Notes: generated from the sequence alone by a model not told the origin. A stretch of DNA of 64,000 nt from Rapana venosa (GCA_028751875.1 CM054144.1:17396044-17460043), one strand, 5' to 3'; counted from the stretch's first letter, positions 1 through 12,540 are shown. A program made the numbers and translations.

Positions 1-954
1 CTGGCTATGTTGGTGTCACCCATCCACCCACCGGCCGCCGTGCCTGGCCTTCTCTGAGCACTACACAGGCGGTGGTTGGGCGAACAGACCCCTCACTGTG
101 GCTTGAACCCGCGCCTTCTGTTAGGGTCAGATCATAGGGACCACGTACGCTCTGACTAAGACTCTCATGCCAGGTCTTTTTCATTTCTTCTTCCCGTTAC
201 CTTTTCTTTCAAGACTAGAGTGCTAAGAGGAACCGTGTATGTCTGTTGACTAGTATGATAGAAGAATCAGTATTCCAGCGGTAATGTAACTAAATCGGGG
301 AATTGTTTGTGGGATGATGAGTGCAGGTTCTCAGATCAGAGAACATGGAGATAATGACAATAATGATGATGCTTTGATAACGCATTCGTCTGAAAAGCGA
401 AAAGGTTCTGTGTATATAAGTACACACCACATACAACCTAACATTAAGAAAGTTGCATGTAAAGTATGAATCTGTTCCTTTGGCATATTTAGTGTTCAGG
501 ATTAAGAGAAAACAAACCTCGTGTGTTTGGAGCCTCTATGCAGACGTAGGATACTGGGTGAAGTCCACACAGCCTCACAGAAGGTGGGGACTGCGGGCTC
601 CAAATTGAAAAAAACAACCCAACTTGTTGAAACAAGGTTTGCTTGAACATTTTGTTTTATTCAATGGGCAGAAGAAAAAGAAGAAAAATAAGAGAAAGGG
701 AGGGATGGGGGATTCTCTCCCTTCAGCCCGTGTTTTGTTTTTCCACCCTAAACATGTGTTTCTTCACGTTACTGCAATATGTCTATACAGTTTGCTTATT
801 CTCTTTGGTTTGGTTCGCGCAGTTTGTGTCGGTTTACTTAAGCTTTCCCCGCCTCTTTTCAACTGCTTGGGTTTAAAATTTTTTTTTTAAAACGCCCATC
901 TGTCCCTTGCTTGTATGTATTTTACGCACGTGAAACAACGATAATAAATCTGCA

Positions 955-956
<2 letters not shown>

Positions 957-987
<31 letters not shown>

Positions 988-996
988 TGTTGTGTA
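957..996 (+). repeat. (TG)n microsatellite
   Basis: A pure TG run to 986, then an interrupted tggtgttgtg. Confidence 0.95.
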
Positions 997-1070
997 ATAA
1001 TGCAGTGTTTTCCTCTGTTTCGGAAACCACCCCAATCTGCTTAGGCCTTTCCTCTGTTTCGGAACCGCCA

Positions 1071-1178
1071 CGCCCGGCAACTGTAGAGCACTGTCATCTC
1101 TCATGTATCAGTCTGATCACGCCCGACAACTGTAGAGCACTGTCATCTCTCATGTATCAGTCTGATCACGCCCGACAG
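1071..1178 (+). repeat. 49-bp tandem duplication
   Basis: Copies start at 1071 and 1120 with cgcccg-caactgtagagc. They differ by about one base over 49, and the first ten bases appear a third time at 1169. Confidence 0.95.
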
Positions 1179-1400
1179 ACACACGGCCCTGCAAACTCTC
1201 ATTCTGTTAATCAACTTGATTTGAACCCCACTTTTTTTTCTTTTCTTTTTTTCCCCTCATAATGCGTCCCGACCCTCTAGAAATGGACTAGATCCAAAAC
1301 AGTCACACCTGGGAACGTGCCTTTACGAAGAAGGTGAGAGAGATGACATCAGAGGACACCAACAAAAAAACTGCCACGACACCCCCTCCTCCCTTTAGCC

Positions 1401-1401
<1 letters not shown>

Positions 1402-1433
<32 letters not shown>
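1402..1433 (+). repeat. poly-C, 32 bases
   Basis: Uninterrupted C run; a proline-rich open frame across it is an artefact. Confidence 0.95.
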
Positions 1434-2939
1434 ACCTCCCACACCTGTCTCCAGCCCTTTGTTTCCGGCGCCAGAAGCCTGGAGCTGTGATCCATCATGG
1501 GCCTAATCTGTCAGGCCAAATCAGGAAGCTATTTGTTCAGACCTTTCTAATTCCCCTAATAGGCCCCACTCGCCGCCAGCCTCCTTGCAAACCTCGGGTG
1601 GCCCCCAAGCTACACCACTCTGCCAGTACCGCTAATTGTGTCCCTGCGGGTCATCTCCCTTTGTGGCCCTTGTCCCCGAAATGGAGTGCTGTCCACAGTT
1701 TGCTTGTCCCCTTTTGTGCGGGGATCACTTCCAATGATCTTTAACGTCTAGCAGTTTGAAGGAGGAGAGGGACTGTGAAAGATGGGGGTGAAAAGAAGAG
1801 AGCGGTCACCTCAGGCAGGAGGTGGGGTGGTAGGGAGCATGGAGCAAGGAGGAGGAGGAGGAGACAGGAGAGAATCGAACAGGGCTGCTGAGAGGAGGAC
1901 GGTTGGGTAATAAGGAGGTGACAGGGATGACAGGGTCTGTCACAGAGAGAGGGGCAGATTGTGATCAGCCCACTGTGCTAGGTCTGACTGGCTATGAAGA
2001 CGTTTTGGATGGGATCTGTTCACCCCACTACTGTCTGTCCCCCAAGTAAAGTCCTGTCATTTTCTTCGCAGGAGTCCAGTCTTGTGCAAGTCTGTCACAG
2101 AGCCTGGTCCTGTTTTGTGCGGGAATTCAATCCTCGCCTGACCAAGTCAGCTGTAACTGCGCAGTAATCATTCGTAGATAAATGTACAGTCTGATTATAC
2201 ACTGCAATATTCTGCACATTACAACGCAGGGGGGAGTGAGGGAGTGGGGTTAAGTTATTTTAACCACATCAAATCAATACAACTCCCACCTCCCCCACCC
2301 CCCAAAAAAAGTCGATGTTGACCTTTTTGGTCAATGGAGTAATGTCATTTTATACTTGCTGAGTTCCTTCATGTTCCAAAGCGGCTAAAGCCATTTTTTC
2401 ATGAGCCATTATCATCTCAGACAGGGAAAAAAGCCAACAAACAATGCTAGGCCTATCACAGAAGACACCATCCAGAATCAACAATGGTTATCACACTAAA
2501 GAAACCTGACAAATCACAAAACAGGTGGAACGGACACCCACACTCATCAAACTCTCTCTCTAAAAAAAACCCCGACCAAACAACCAACCAACCAATCTCT
2601 CTCTCTCTCTCTCTCTCTCCCCCCCTCCTGTGGCGATCTGTGACAAGATAGTTCAGACTATGCCTACCTACAAGACTGCACTCGAAGCTAAATGGAGGAG
2701 AACAAATCGTAAGAAATCTTATGATTGCACAAGAAGGGGGATGGGGGAGGACGAGGATGAGGATCGACAAGATAAATGCTCAGTCCCCGCAACCAGAAGC
2801 ACCTGCCGCTTTCGCTTAGCTCTGAGCAAGAGCCTTCTGCAGCCAACAATAAAAATAGCTGAGGCAAGCTCCATTTGCTGAAAATACCCATTAGGAAAGT
2901 CCGGCCCCTAGCTCTTGTCAGGACCTCCGGGAGTCTCTC

Positions 2940-3110
2940 CCCTCTGATATATAGAGCTGTAGCTCACCCCCTTGCATTCCCATCATTCCTCGCGCTGGCT
3001 GCGCGCGCACCGGCAGTGACGTCGACAATCGATCAGGTGAGGTCACGTGACGGCCAGGAACGCCACTGCCGCATTACGACGTCACAAGGCGGCAACGCCA
3101 TCTTCCATCA
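2940..3110. promoter_or_regulatory. promoter-like cluster: TATA-like, CRE, E-box and YY1-like sites
   Basis: The order is a TATA-like gatatata at 2946, tgacgtcg at 3017, palindromic tcacgtga at 3043-3050, gacgtcac at 3078-3085 and gccatctt (YY1-like, minus strand) at 3097-3104. A donor-like cag|gtgagg sits at 3037. CpG is locally frequent. It may be the promoter of an unannotated transcript or a distal element; no coding exon follows on either strand. Confidence 0.35.
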
Positions 3111-3536
3111 TTCAGTTTCTGAGACTGGTGATAAGCATCGTTTTCTTGCCATGTTTTTCTAAGGCTGCCTCAAAAGCTATCCTTCAGCGGGGAAAAGCAC
3201 GTCACTTCAGGTCTACTATCGCCCTGCTGAAACAGGCAGACATCATGAAAGGCTGTTCACTTTTATCGCCCTCTCCATCGTCAGCAACAAAAGAGTTTGG
3301 ACCAAAAAAACAACAAAACCCTACCCCAAAACAAACAAACCAAAATAGAAAAAAGGGGTGGGGTGGGGAGTGGAACTTATAGGACAAAATGCAAGGATCC
3401 AGCGATTGAAACAACACCATCATAAAAAAAGACCCTGACTATATGCACTGTCGGACCTAAGTTGTTGGGCATTCTCCAACTTAACCTGGGGATCATCTAC
3501 AACATGCACACTGTCTCACGCATCACGACTAGGGAG

Positions 3537-3668
3537 TTACTCAGAGAAGTAGGTACATGAGAAATTTGCTTTTAAGATTGTTTTCAAGTACCTCACCAAT
3601 GCAATTACTCAAAGACTCTAAGTACATAAGTTTGCTTGTAAAACTGTTTTCAAGTACCTCACCAATCC
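3537..3668 (+). repeat. about 67-bp imperfect tandem duplication
   Basis: Copies begin with ttactca at 3537 and 3605 and share gttttcaagtacctcaccaa at 3580 and 3646. Small indels separate them. Confidence 0.85.
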
Positions 3669-3776
3669 ATACAGGCACCCATACTGCGGCTTCAGAGGAT
3701 CAAAAGTCAAGTGAAAACGAACAGGTTTCTTCATAGTGAAGAGACTGACAGAGATTGAGGGTCCAGCCAGCTTCCA

Positions 3777-3869
3777 TCAGTCAGTCAGTCAGTCAGTCAG
3801 TCAGTCTGGCAGTGGTGGGAAACATGACAGCTTCAATCACACCGGCCATGACTGACTGACTGACTGACA
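3777..3869. repeat. (CAGT)n and (ACTG)n inverted repeat
   Basis: About seven cagt units (3777-3805) face about five gactg units (3850-3869) across a spacer near 45 bp. The two blocks are reverse complements and could pair as a stem of about 20 bp. Confidence 0.85.
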
Positions 3870-4008
3870 TGGAGGGGCCAGGTACGTCACAGACCAAAGG
3901 TAGAGAGATGGGGTGGGGATGGAGGCGTTGTAAAGGGGATTGGGAGGGTGGGGGATGGGAAGGGGGGCAGGCGGGATGACGGTGACAAAAAAAAAAAAAA
4001 GGACGAGA

Positions 4009-4060
4009 GAGGAGGAGGAGGAGGAGAAGGAGGAGGAGGAGGAGGAGGAGGAGGAGGAGA
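4009..4060 (+). repeat. (AGG)n trinucleotide tract
   Basis: GAG/AGG units with one GAA interruption, preceded by poly-A. Confidence 0.95.
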
Positions 4061-4796
4061 GCTAGGCTAGCTAATCTCTGAGATTGATCAGCTGACATAC
4101 AGTAGAGGGACGGAGACTACGAGTTGGGGAGTAGGGAGGGGAGGGGAGGGAGTGGCTATCGTACCTTCACATCTCCTCCCAGTAGGGAGGTACCTGGATT
4201 GGCAAGCAAGTGAAGTTGGGAGGGGAAAGGACGGGGGGCTGGCTATCGCTGTATCGGCAGACCGCAGGGGCAGGTGATCGGGTGTCGCGCTGCGCGGCAG
4301 GTCAATTTGTCTTCTGGGCTTCCCCCCTTCTTCCTCCCCATCCCAACTTCATCTATCTCCCCTCCCTCCCTCTCCACCATCCCGTCCCTCTGTATCTCTC
4401 CTATAGCCTACGACTTTCCAATCTGGACTTTTCCTGCCACTCATCTGACTTGTCTGATAAAACACCTTCCTTCCTTCCTCTGCTCCTGCTTCAGACTGAA
4501 AAACAACTATTTTCTTGAAGACAGTGGAGAGGGGAGTTGGAGAGGGGTGGAGGGGCATAGGGAAAAAAAAGAAGGCAACAACACACAAAAAAGTGCCAAA
4601 AAAAAAAGTAAAGCAAAGAAAGTCAATTATGGAAGGGGAAAATAATTATGATAAGAAAGAACAAAACGACAAAAAGATGATGATGAAAAAAACCACTAAC
4701 AAAAACCAAAACAAAAAAAAACGACCAAAACAAAACCCCAGGGAAATGGAAAATAATTATAATGCTTCCTTCTCTCTCTTTCTCTCTCCCTCTGTG

Positions 4797-4798
<2 letters not shown>

Positions 4799-4832
<34 letters not shown>
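4799..4832 (+). repeat. (AC)n microsatellite
   Basis: Pure AC run of about 17 units, preceded by a CT-rich stretch. Confidence 0.95.
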
Positions 4833-4834
<2 letters not shown>

Positions 4835-5190
4835 CCTTACTAGGAAAGAAAGTAAAGAGGTGCAGTGGTGGGTGGTACAGCGGTTAAACAAAAAGACAGT
4901 AAAATAATGCTTCAGGCGAATGAAATGAAAGGAACTAGTGTCGGAGGACGGGGAAACACCACTGCACGAGTGGAGTCTACAGAGGAGCCCCCTCCCTCCC
5001 TCCCTCCTGGGGAGCGCAGACAATAGGTGACAGGAGAGAAAATGGGATGCTGATAAGCCCCACGCTCCACAGGAGTTTTGAATATTTGTCAAAATATAAT
5101 TGTGTGTCGGATTTTATCAGATACTTGTCTACTTGTCTCACGCCCCTCTGCCTTTTTTCTCTCTCTCCCACCCCCTCTTCTCCCAAATCC

Positions 5191-5192
<2 letters not shown>

Positions 5193-5252
<60 letters not shown>
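5193..5252 (+). repeat. (TG)n microsatellite, about 30 units
   Basis: Pure run followed by ggttggttgg. Confidence 0.97.
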
Positions 5253-5253
<1 letters not shown>

Positions 5254-5364
5254 TTGGTTGGTTTAAGCATACTTCAGCTCCCTTCTTTTTTCTGCTCGAG
5301 AGATACAATAATACATAGGAAGAGAAGAAACAGAAAGAAAAAAAATGTTGCCATCTGACAGGAA

Positions 5365-5390
5365 GTGTGTATTGTGTGTGTGTGTGTGTG

Positions 5391-5455
<65 letters not shown>

Positions 5456-5462
5456 GTGTGGT

Positions 5463-5513
<51 letters not shown>

Positions 5514-5536
5514 TGCGCGCGCGCGAGCGTGCGTGT
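5365..5536 (+). repeat. compound (TG)n(GA)n(TG)n(CG)n tract
   Basis: TG at 5373-5392, GA at about 5393-5452 and TG to 5511, then the alternating gcgcgcgcgcgag stretch. It changes from Z-DNA-prone to purine/pyrimidine and back within 170 bp. Confidence 0.95.
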
Positions 5537-6346
5537 ATTGTCAGTGTACCGAAAAGATACACGAAACGGCACAACAAATCTACATTGGGAGAAAATTGTG
5601 TGAAATAACTGCACACCAGTAGCCAATTTCATCCCTATTTTTAAAAAAAAGAAGAAAAAAGAAAAAGGCAGACGTCTTAATTTCAATGTTTCTATGGAGG
5701 AAACAGCCTATAAAGGCAGACTTCATGAACGAAAGTTTGCACATATGCTGGATATTTGGCGAGACAGCGCAACTTTTATTTTCTTTGCTGTTACAATAAC
5801 TCTACCCTCATTTTGCTGCCATATTCATAACCCATTTTGTTTGTTTTATAGGACATACTGGGTGGAACTCACACCCATCTTACGAAGCGGCTGTATGAGC
5901 ACCACCAATGAATTGGTTACAGATACTGAAGTCAGTGTTAGTCTGTACCCCCCCCCCCCCATACACACACACACTGTCGAACTGTGTGTGCGTGCGTGCG
6001 CGCTTGCATGCGTGCGTGTGTGCGCGCGCGCGCACCCGCAAATATAATTTGAATCCATGGACATAAAAGCTTGCAGAGAACTGACAGTGGACATTTTATA
6101 GTAAAATGTAGCCACTAAAGAACGAATATTAGGCTAGAGTGACTCAGGTTACATCGGCACGCTCAGATAACTGCGTGTAATGAACGGTAACTGCGGCTTT
6201 CATAATACTTCTCTTACAAATATAGGACGATGTACTGGCATTAGGCACAATACAAGCAAAGCGGGATATTATTATGACTGTTTTGCACTATGTGTTTATA
6301 TGATACTGCGGACAGCCCATATGGCAACTCTCTTTAAAATGCTTCT

Positions 6347-6348
<2 letters not shown>

Positions 6349-6417
<69 letters not shown>

Positions 6418-6489
6418 CACAAAAACACACACACACACAAAAAACACACACACACACACACACACACAAACTAAAATACACACACACAG
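6349..6489 (+). repeat. (CA)n microsatellite, interrupted
   Basis: About 33 pure units, then interrupted CA blocks. Confidence 0.97.
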
Positions 6490-7611
6490 TGTGGCCATTT
6501 CTCACTCCAGTCCAGGCCAAACCATCTCACTGATTTACACCACTACACACACCTTTACTCTTCATCTCAGTGGGCATGTCTGGGTCCAGCAGACCTCAAA
6601 TCACCCAGTGACTCTGCAGGACAACAACCAGGAGCCTTCTAACCTTCTGCTCTGTGCTGAGGGGGGCAGGCATCTGGTCAGTGTCGGCCTAAATGGCCCC
6701 TTAAACAGTCTGATGGCCATTTGAACGAGGGCCAGTAGCAGGACGGCGTGGCACTGTACGGGTCATTAGTGAAGCTTCTGGAAAACAAACAGAGACCGGA
6801 CCTTTCCGCCAGCCTTGGTTGAAGTCCCGCTAGCCAGCCCCCGTGGAAATGTACTGGTGCAACAATCACTTGGGGGTAAACAAACATCCAGTACATCAGA
6901 GTGGGCATGCAGCCATAGTTAGTACATATCCAGATTGGATGGATTCGGAACTAAAGCTCGTGCTTCATGGTTACTCTATAGTAGCCTAGTGTTGTGTTGC
7001 TACACACGATACCTAGGTACACGCCTGAATAGGAAAAAAAAAGTAATGCAACTACAGTACACCAGCTTGAAGCATTTCACTCTCCATCTAATACAAGTTA
7101 ACTTATTTCATAATCAATTGTTACTAACGAAATTAAGAACAAACCACGCTTGGGTGTAATCGCTCCGCCAAAAGATGTTACATTGTAAATTCATACTTTG
7201 AAAGTAGAATACTTGACAGTATATTTAAGTTAAAAGTGTTATGGAAGTGTCATGATACGCTACTTTCAGTTTCCTTTTAACCTCAAAATTTTTGTATCCA
7301 GCATTTAAAGAGTAGCTACATCCAAAGAAAACAGTGGGAAAGTACACAATCACAACCGGAAACAGGCTAAATCGACTTCCGGTAATACAACCTAAAAAAA
7401 AAAAAAAGTATAAAATACTAGCTGCCCGTGGAACGGTTTTGAGGGGGAAAAGTTCAGACAGGTCATCCATCCACAGCATACATGTCATGCAGCAGGCCAT
7501 CAGTAGCATGCAGGAAAGGAGCCAAGAATCTCCATTATCAGGCCACAGATCTGCCAGCAAAGGGGAGAATGGGCAGTGGACAAAGCAGAGGAGACAAGAA
7601 GGGAGGAGCCG

Positions 7612-7612
<1 letters not shown>

Positions 7613-7649
<37 letters not shown>

Positions 7650-7714
7650 GCACGCACGCACACACACACAAATACACACCTGCAGACAATAAAGGAAGGG
7701 GGGGGGGGGGGGGG
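7613..7714 (+). repeat. (CA)n/(CGCA)n tract followed by poly-G
   Basis: CA with cgca units to about 7672, then a G run at 7698-7714. Confidence 0.95.
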
Positions 7715-8229
7715 ACCTGCAGTCTAGTGTTTGCCCCCCACCTCCCCCTTCCCCCTGGTTCCAGTCAGTGGTTACCTGAGGGTAATGAGGCTGGACAGAG
7801 GTCTGTCAGACCTGCCTGATAGCACTCGCCTTCACCTCCTCTCTCCCGATATTGGAAACAGCTGGGTATCTGTACTGACCAGCCCCTGTGGTCACGTCTC
7901 TTGGCTGAACTGTACAGATGGATCATAGGCCTAGCTCCCATCCATCCATTCTTACCTACAGGTTGGCGCCAAGAAGGGAAACGTTTGAAAATGTTACTGA
8001 TATAGGCTAGCTACACTTCATTTCCTGTGCTCTATGTGTGGATATGTGTGTGTGCGCGGGCGCGCGTGTGTACTCGCTTGTGAATACTGTGTGGATATAC
8101 GAGCTCGCACTTGTGAATAATTATAGTGTCCCATGCTCGTCACTGCGAGTGCATGATAATGTAACAATGCGGGCGCCTGTATAATAATTATTGTCTTTCC
8201 GATGTGTCTGTCTGCAGCATGATAAAGCA

Positions 8230-8720
8230 AACAATTGCCCGAGGGAGCCTATATAATAGGGCCCTCTTCAAACGCCGTGTATCAGCAGCCCACAAAGCGG
8301 CGAGGCCAGGGCGTGAAGAGGCCTACCTGCGGCCCTCATGATGATGATGGTCACTCACTGCATGCCCTCATGTCAAGGGACAGGAGGAGGCAGAGCACCC
8401 CCCCCCCATAAAGTGGAAACCAGACCGGCATGTAACCACACCGCCCATCTCCTTCCCTTTGAAAGCTCCCATTCCAGCTCTATAAAAATTCCGGCACTGG
8501 TGCATCTCCGGGGAGGCGAATTCTCGGCTTATCTGCCTGCCTCCCCCATCCCTCTTTGATATCCTAAGCCGGCCTGTACTGCCGGGCTATCTAACCCGCC
8601 CGCCTGGCTGTGGCCGCCCGCCCTCCCTGTGGCTAAACAAATAGCACGTGCACCTTTAGCATCAAAGACAGGGCTTAAGTGGCGCGTGTCCGCCCTGACG
8701 CAAGTACGGGTGTTCTGCAG
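8230..8720. promoter_or_regulatory. candidate regulatory island, GC-rich
   Basis: Unique sequence with two TATA-like words (tatataatag near 8250, ctataaaaat near 8480), aaccacaccg near 8435, ctttgaaag near 8457 and cacgtg near 8646. It directly precedes the 30-bp decayed array. Confidence 0.25.
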
Positions 8721-8859
8721 AAGGTGAAATCAGCGATGCCGCGGCTGGGGCAATGATGTATCGGGAATCAAAGTGGATGAAAACCCCGTTCTGCAGGTCT
8801 GGAGAATAACATCACGGCCACAATGGTTAGTCCTTCGCAACTGCAGAGGGTCAAGAGAG

Positions 8860-9385
8860 CGCTTTGTTTTGTATCTGGAACCTTTACAGCACTTTCGTTT
8901 CCTGTCAGGTTTCAGAGAAACACTTTCCTTTCTATCAGGCTCCATGACTGTCCTATCCAGCTTCAAGACGACACTTTACTTTCCATCAGACTCACTGATA
9001 GCACTTAGCTTTTTATCATCCTTGAAGCAAGCCTTTTCTTTTCAGGGAATTTCCATCTCACTCATTGATAGCACTTCCTGCACCTTGGTTTCCTATCTGA
9101 TGTCATCACATCCTACGAGAGCACTGGATTTCTTTCTGACCCTGTGACAGTATTTTCTTTTCTAACACGTTCAAAGACAGCACTTCATTTTCTTTCAAGT
9201 TTTCAAAAAAAGCACCGGGGTGTTTCTTTGTTTTAAATCACGTCCAATGACAGTATTTTATTTGTTCTTTCAAAACGAAAATTAGCCATCATGCTCAAAG
9301 CCAGTACTCTATTTCACATCAGACTGAAAACTAGCATTTATATCACACTCAGTGTCAGCATCTTATTTTCATTTCTTTCTATCAT
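8860..9385 (+). repeat. decayed tandem array of about 30-bp units
   Basis: Roughly 15 imperfect units of the pattern gacagcactt-t-tttc-atca-gctc follow one another with lengths of about 28-37 bp. Adjacent units differ at many positions, so standard tandem-repeat thresholds may miss it. Because 30 is divisible by three, the array keeps an open frame (8773-9147) encoding a pseudo-repeated, Phe/Leu/Ser-rich peptide. I regard that frame as an artefact. Confidence 0.7.
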
Positions 9386-10193
9386 AATTATGTGGCCCTT
9401 GAACAGGGCTATTTTGTTGTTGTTGCTCTTGTCGTTGTTTTGGTTACTGTGAAATCATGTTCACACACACGCGCGCGCACGCGCACACGCACACACCGAA
9501 CAAAAAGCGAAAGAAATGGCCACCCATGTAGTCTAATCCCAGCAGAGAGGAGGAATGCTACCTACTAGGCAGCAGTAGTAGCAGCAGCAGCTTATTCCAA
9601 GCTGTGGAATTCTACCCCAAGGAGTCTGTATAACATCCCAAGTTTGTACACAAGGAACCCAGCTATTCTTCTCAATGGACCACCGTGCTACACGGAGGCA
9701 TGAAGGAAGTCCTCTGGGGAGTGTAAAACAAAGCCAGGTGATGATAAGCTACAAGCAGAGGGAGTCAAAGGCACTGATACTACAAGTTAAAGGAACCGCC
9801 GCCCTTCTTTTTCACTGGCTCAACACAGCCTTCCTCCTTTCGGTTTGTGATGATCCGTTTAACGACTGTCCCAGATGGGAATGATCATCTTCAGGGATGG
9901 CCGGGAAGAGAGAGAGAGAGGGGGAGGGGTCGGTATGACAGGAGCGTGAAAGCCAGCTACAATGCTGATGTGGACTGATGGGGTCCAGCTTTGAAGTGGT
10001 CAGTGCCCGAAGTCTCTCAGGGCCAGTGATCAGACTGCATATCAGCAGTAGCACGGCGCTTGTTTTTACGAGGAATCGTTGAATTTGTTTCGGACGTTAT
10101 AATTATCAACTTCTGTGAAACAGGGACTGAGTGGAGACGGGTGAGATGGAGGCAGAAAGGAAAAGGATGCGCACAGGCGTGCTTGTTGGTGCG

Positions 10194-10196
<3 letters not shown>

Positions 10197-10273
<77 letters not shown>
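10197..10273 (+). repeat. (GA)n microsatellite, about 38 units
   Basis: Pure GA run. Confidence 0.97.
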
Positions 10274-10275
<2 letters not shown>

Positions 10276-10626
10276 TTTAAAACTCACATAGACCTCACAA
10301 TTCAGCTGCTTTTCAGCCATGCAAAACGAATAATCTGATACAAGGTTCATCATCAAGGAGTAAATAGACAGATTGCGAGATCGATCAATAACACCATTCT
10401 TTAAAGCAAACAAAAATAGGCTGAAATAGGGATCTCAGTCATGTTGTTTCCTTCTTCATTTCAACTGCACCCTCCGCCCCCTTTTTAAATTAGAAAACAA
10501 AAAATGAACTGCTGCCCACTCAAGAGCAAGAAATGTCATAAATCAATCGCTAGATTAAATCAACCCAAATATTAGACACACAGATAAAGAGACACACACA
10601 TACATGGGTAGATATCTATCTACTGA

Positions 10627-10629
10627 CAG

Positions 10630-10680
<51 letters not shown>

Positions 10681-10805
10681 GTGTGTGTGTGTGAGAGAGA
10701 GATAGAGAGATAGGTAGGTAGGTAGATAGAATAGATTAGATTAGCAAGATAGATAGTTAGGCAGATAGGTAGACAGGTAGGTCGACAGATAGGTAGACAG
10801 ATTGA
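10627..10805 (+). repeat. (TATC)n plus (GT)n, (GA)n and (GATA/GGTA)n tract
   Basis: Twelve or more TATC units to 10680, a short GT and GA run, then imperfect gataggta units. The flanking TATC and GATA blocks are mutually complementary and could fold back. Confidence 0.95.
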
Positions 10806-11059
10806 GGTAGACAATAGCCAGCCAGAAAGATAAATAAAACCGATTTCCTTTTCATTTGACAGTAGTACCTTTGGACTACCAAGCACTGCTCGTTACAAAT
10901 GTAAAGGGTAAAGACGGAAAAGAACAGTTTGGCCTGACGTTCGTTCGTCTTGCTGGAATGTGACTGAACCTGACACTAATGAAGGCACACTTGCCGAGCT
11001 CCAAAAGAACCCCTATCGGAAGGTGCCACGGACAGTCTCCAGCTACCAGCCCACGGCAG

Positions 11060-11160
11060 GCAGCCACGTCACGTCTGCCGAGGTCAAGTGGCCTGACCTC
11101 ACTGACAGGAAGTCGGCTGCCACGTGTCCCGGACGTCACAGTGGTTTACATGGCGGATGT
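11060..11160. promoter_or_regulatory. promoter-like cluster: CRE, E-box, YY1-like and nuclear-receptor half-sites
   Basis: cacgtcacgtc is at 11065, aggtca and tgacct are inverted with 7 bp between at 11081-11099, cacgtg is at 11121-11126, gacgtcac at 11132-11139 and acatggcgg (YY1-like) at 11148-11156. The ATG in the last motif opens a 40-codon frame whose start looks like a signal peptide (see findings). Confidence 0.35.
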
Positions 11161-12540
11161 CATGGAGAAGGTTCTGTCAGTTCTCTGGATTCTGCTGTTT
11201 CTGGCATCCCCTACTAACCTGCGTGCTTTCCCCCAACCTCATTTGCTCCCTCTGGCAGGCCCGGGGCCTTGATTGGACAGGATGTGGAAGCGCCACAGGC
11301 GGAGACACAGTGTCTCCATGAGGCATGCCCCGACGCTTAGTATTCCTTAATGAGCAGAGGAGAACAGCCAGAAGCAGATTCCTAATGAGGGCGAAGACTT
11401 CTATTCCTCCTGATCAGCAGCGAGCTATCCATCACACACAACCAGTGTCTAACCAGAGGCTGATGCCTGCAACTTTTTTTTTTCTTTCTGAAGAATAAGT
11501 ACTAGAAATCTTTATTAACAGGAACACTGGCGGGTTTGCGCTCGTTTTTAAAGTTGTCCTATAATAAAGTACTTGACAACATGTGAAATGATAATACATG
11601 TGTTCACAGATACACAGACACAGACACACACACAGAGAGTGTAAGGAGCAAATAACAACAATATCAAGCCTTAATGCTGCCAACAACTGCAGGAATAAAT
11701 CAGTTTAGTGAACAAGATCTCAAGTTGTTGCAGACATTATTCAATCATTCAACGAGCCCTGCATGCTCTCTCTCCTCCATAAAGACTTCGTAAGCAGCGC
11801 CAGAGATCCTGATTGGGCCCTGCTTTCCTTCACGACACAAAACGGAAAGACAGCGGCTGGTACAACCTACCCCACCCATTCCTCTCCACCCACATCCTTC
11901 AACTCACAAGCACACACAGCCCCGTCACTGAAAGCTCTGATGATGGGGCGGGGGCGTTGTGGCGGCAAGAAGGCGCCCCGAAAACGTCCCCTCGATGACG
12001 TACACGTTTCAAACAAACCTAAACGTCTCGGCAGCGGGTCGCTGTCTTTATTGGCGATGAAACAGCAATGCCCACCCCTTCTCCACCCTCTGACGGGGAG
12101 TTGCGGAGGTGATGATGATAAACTTCAAACTGAGCTAACAAGGCCCGATAAGCAGAGCTGGGGGGATGAGTGGGGGGAAAAGGGTGGCTGGAAGGAGGAA
12201 GGAGGAAGGGGCGGAGGGAGGAAGATCAACAGAATGTCAGCAGTCTTTTCATCCACACCGTCTGTTTTCTAGCACCAGAACTCCTGCAGCACGTGCCCAC
12301 ATCTTCATTGTCGCCTTCTAGTCAGTCCTTGTTGTGCACGCACCAGCGCTGCTACTGGTATTATGTGGTGTGGACAGTGGCTCCGAATGTTGTCAGCCAC
12401 AGCTAAAGTAAACCATGGTGGTTGGACTAGTCTATGCCAAAGCTGTTAGTAGAAAGTGGTTGAGGTAGCTACTACCCTGCCAGTTGTCCCGTTCCTTTCA
12501 TTTTTATTTGTGCAATGCTGTGCCAAACGTCTGTCCTGAC

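Larger units (their letters stand above)
1..10000. other. non-coding stretch, left part
   Basis: No recognisable exon. It contains microsatellites, a 49-bp tandem duplication near 1.1 kb, a 67-bp duplication near 3.6 kb and a (CAGT)n inverted repeat near 3.8 kb. A decayed array of about 30-bp units lies at 8.86-9.39 kb. Unique islands at 1.44-1.73, 2.89-3.11 and 8.23-8.72 kb stand out from the repetitive background. The other open frames lie over simple repeats or are short. Confidence 0.7.

Noticed and set aside
5138..5686. 182-codon minus-strand frame rich in His/Thr and Ser/Leu
   Set aside because: It is entirely the translation of GT and GA microsatellites; such frames recur over every long dinucleotide tract.
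11763..12272. 169-codon frame with a basic KKAPRKRP stretch resembling a nuclear signal
   Set aside because: No domain recognised and Gly/Glu-rich low-complexity end; not enough to call a gene.
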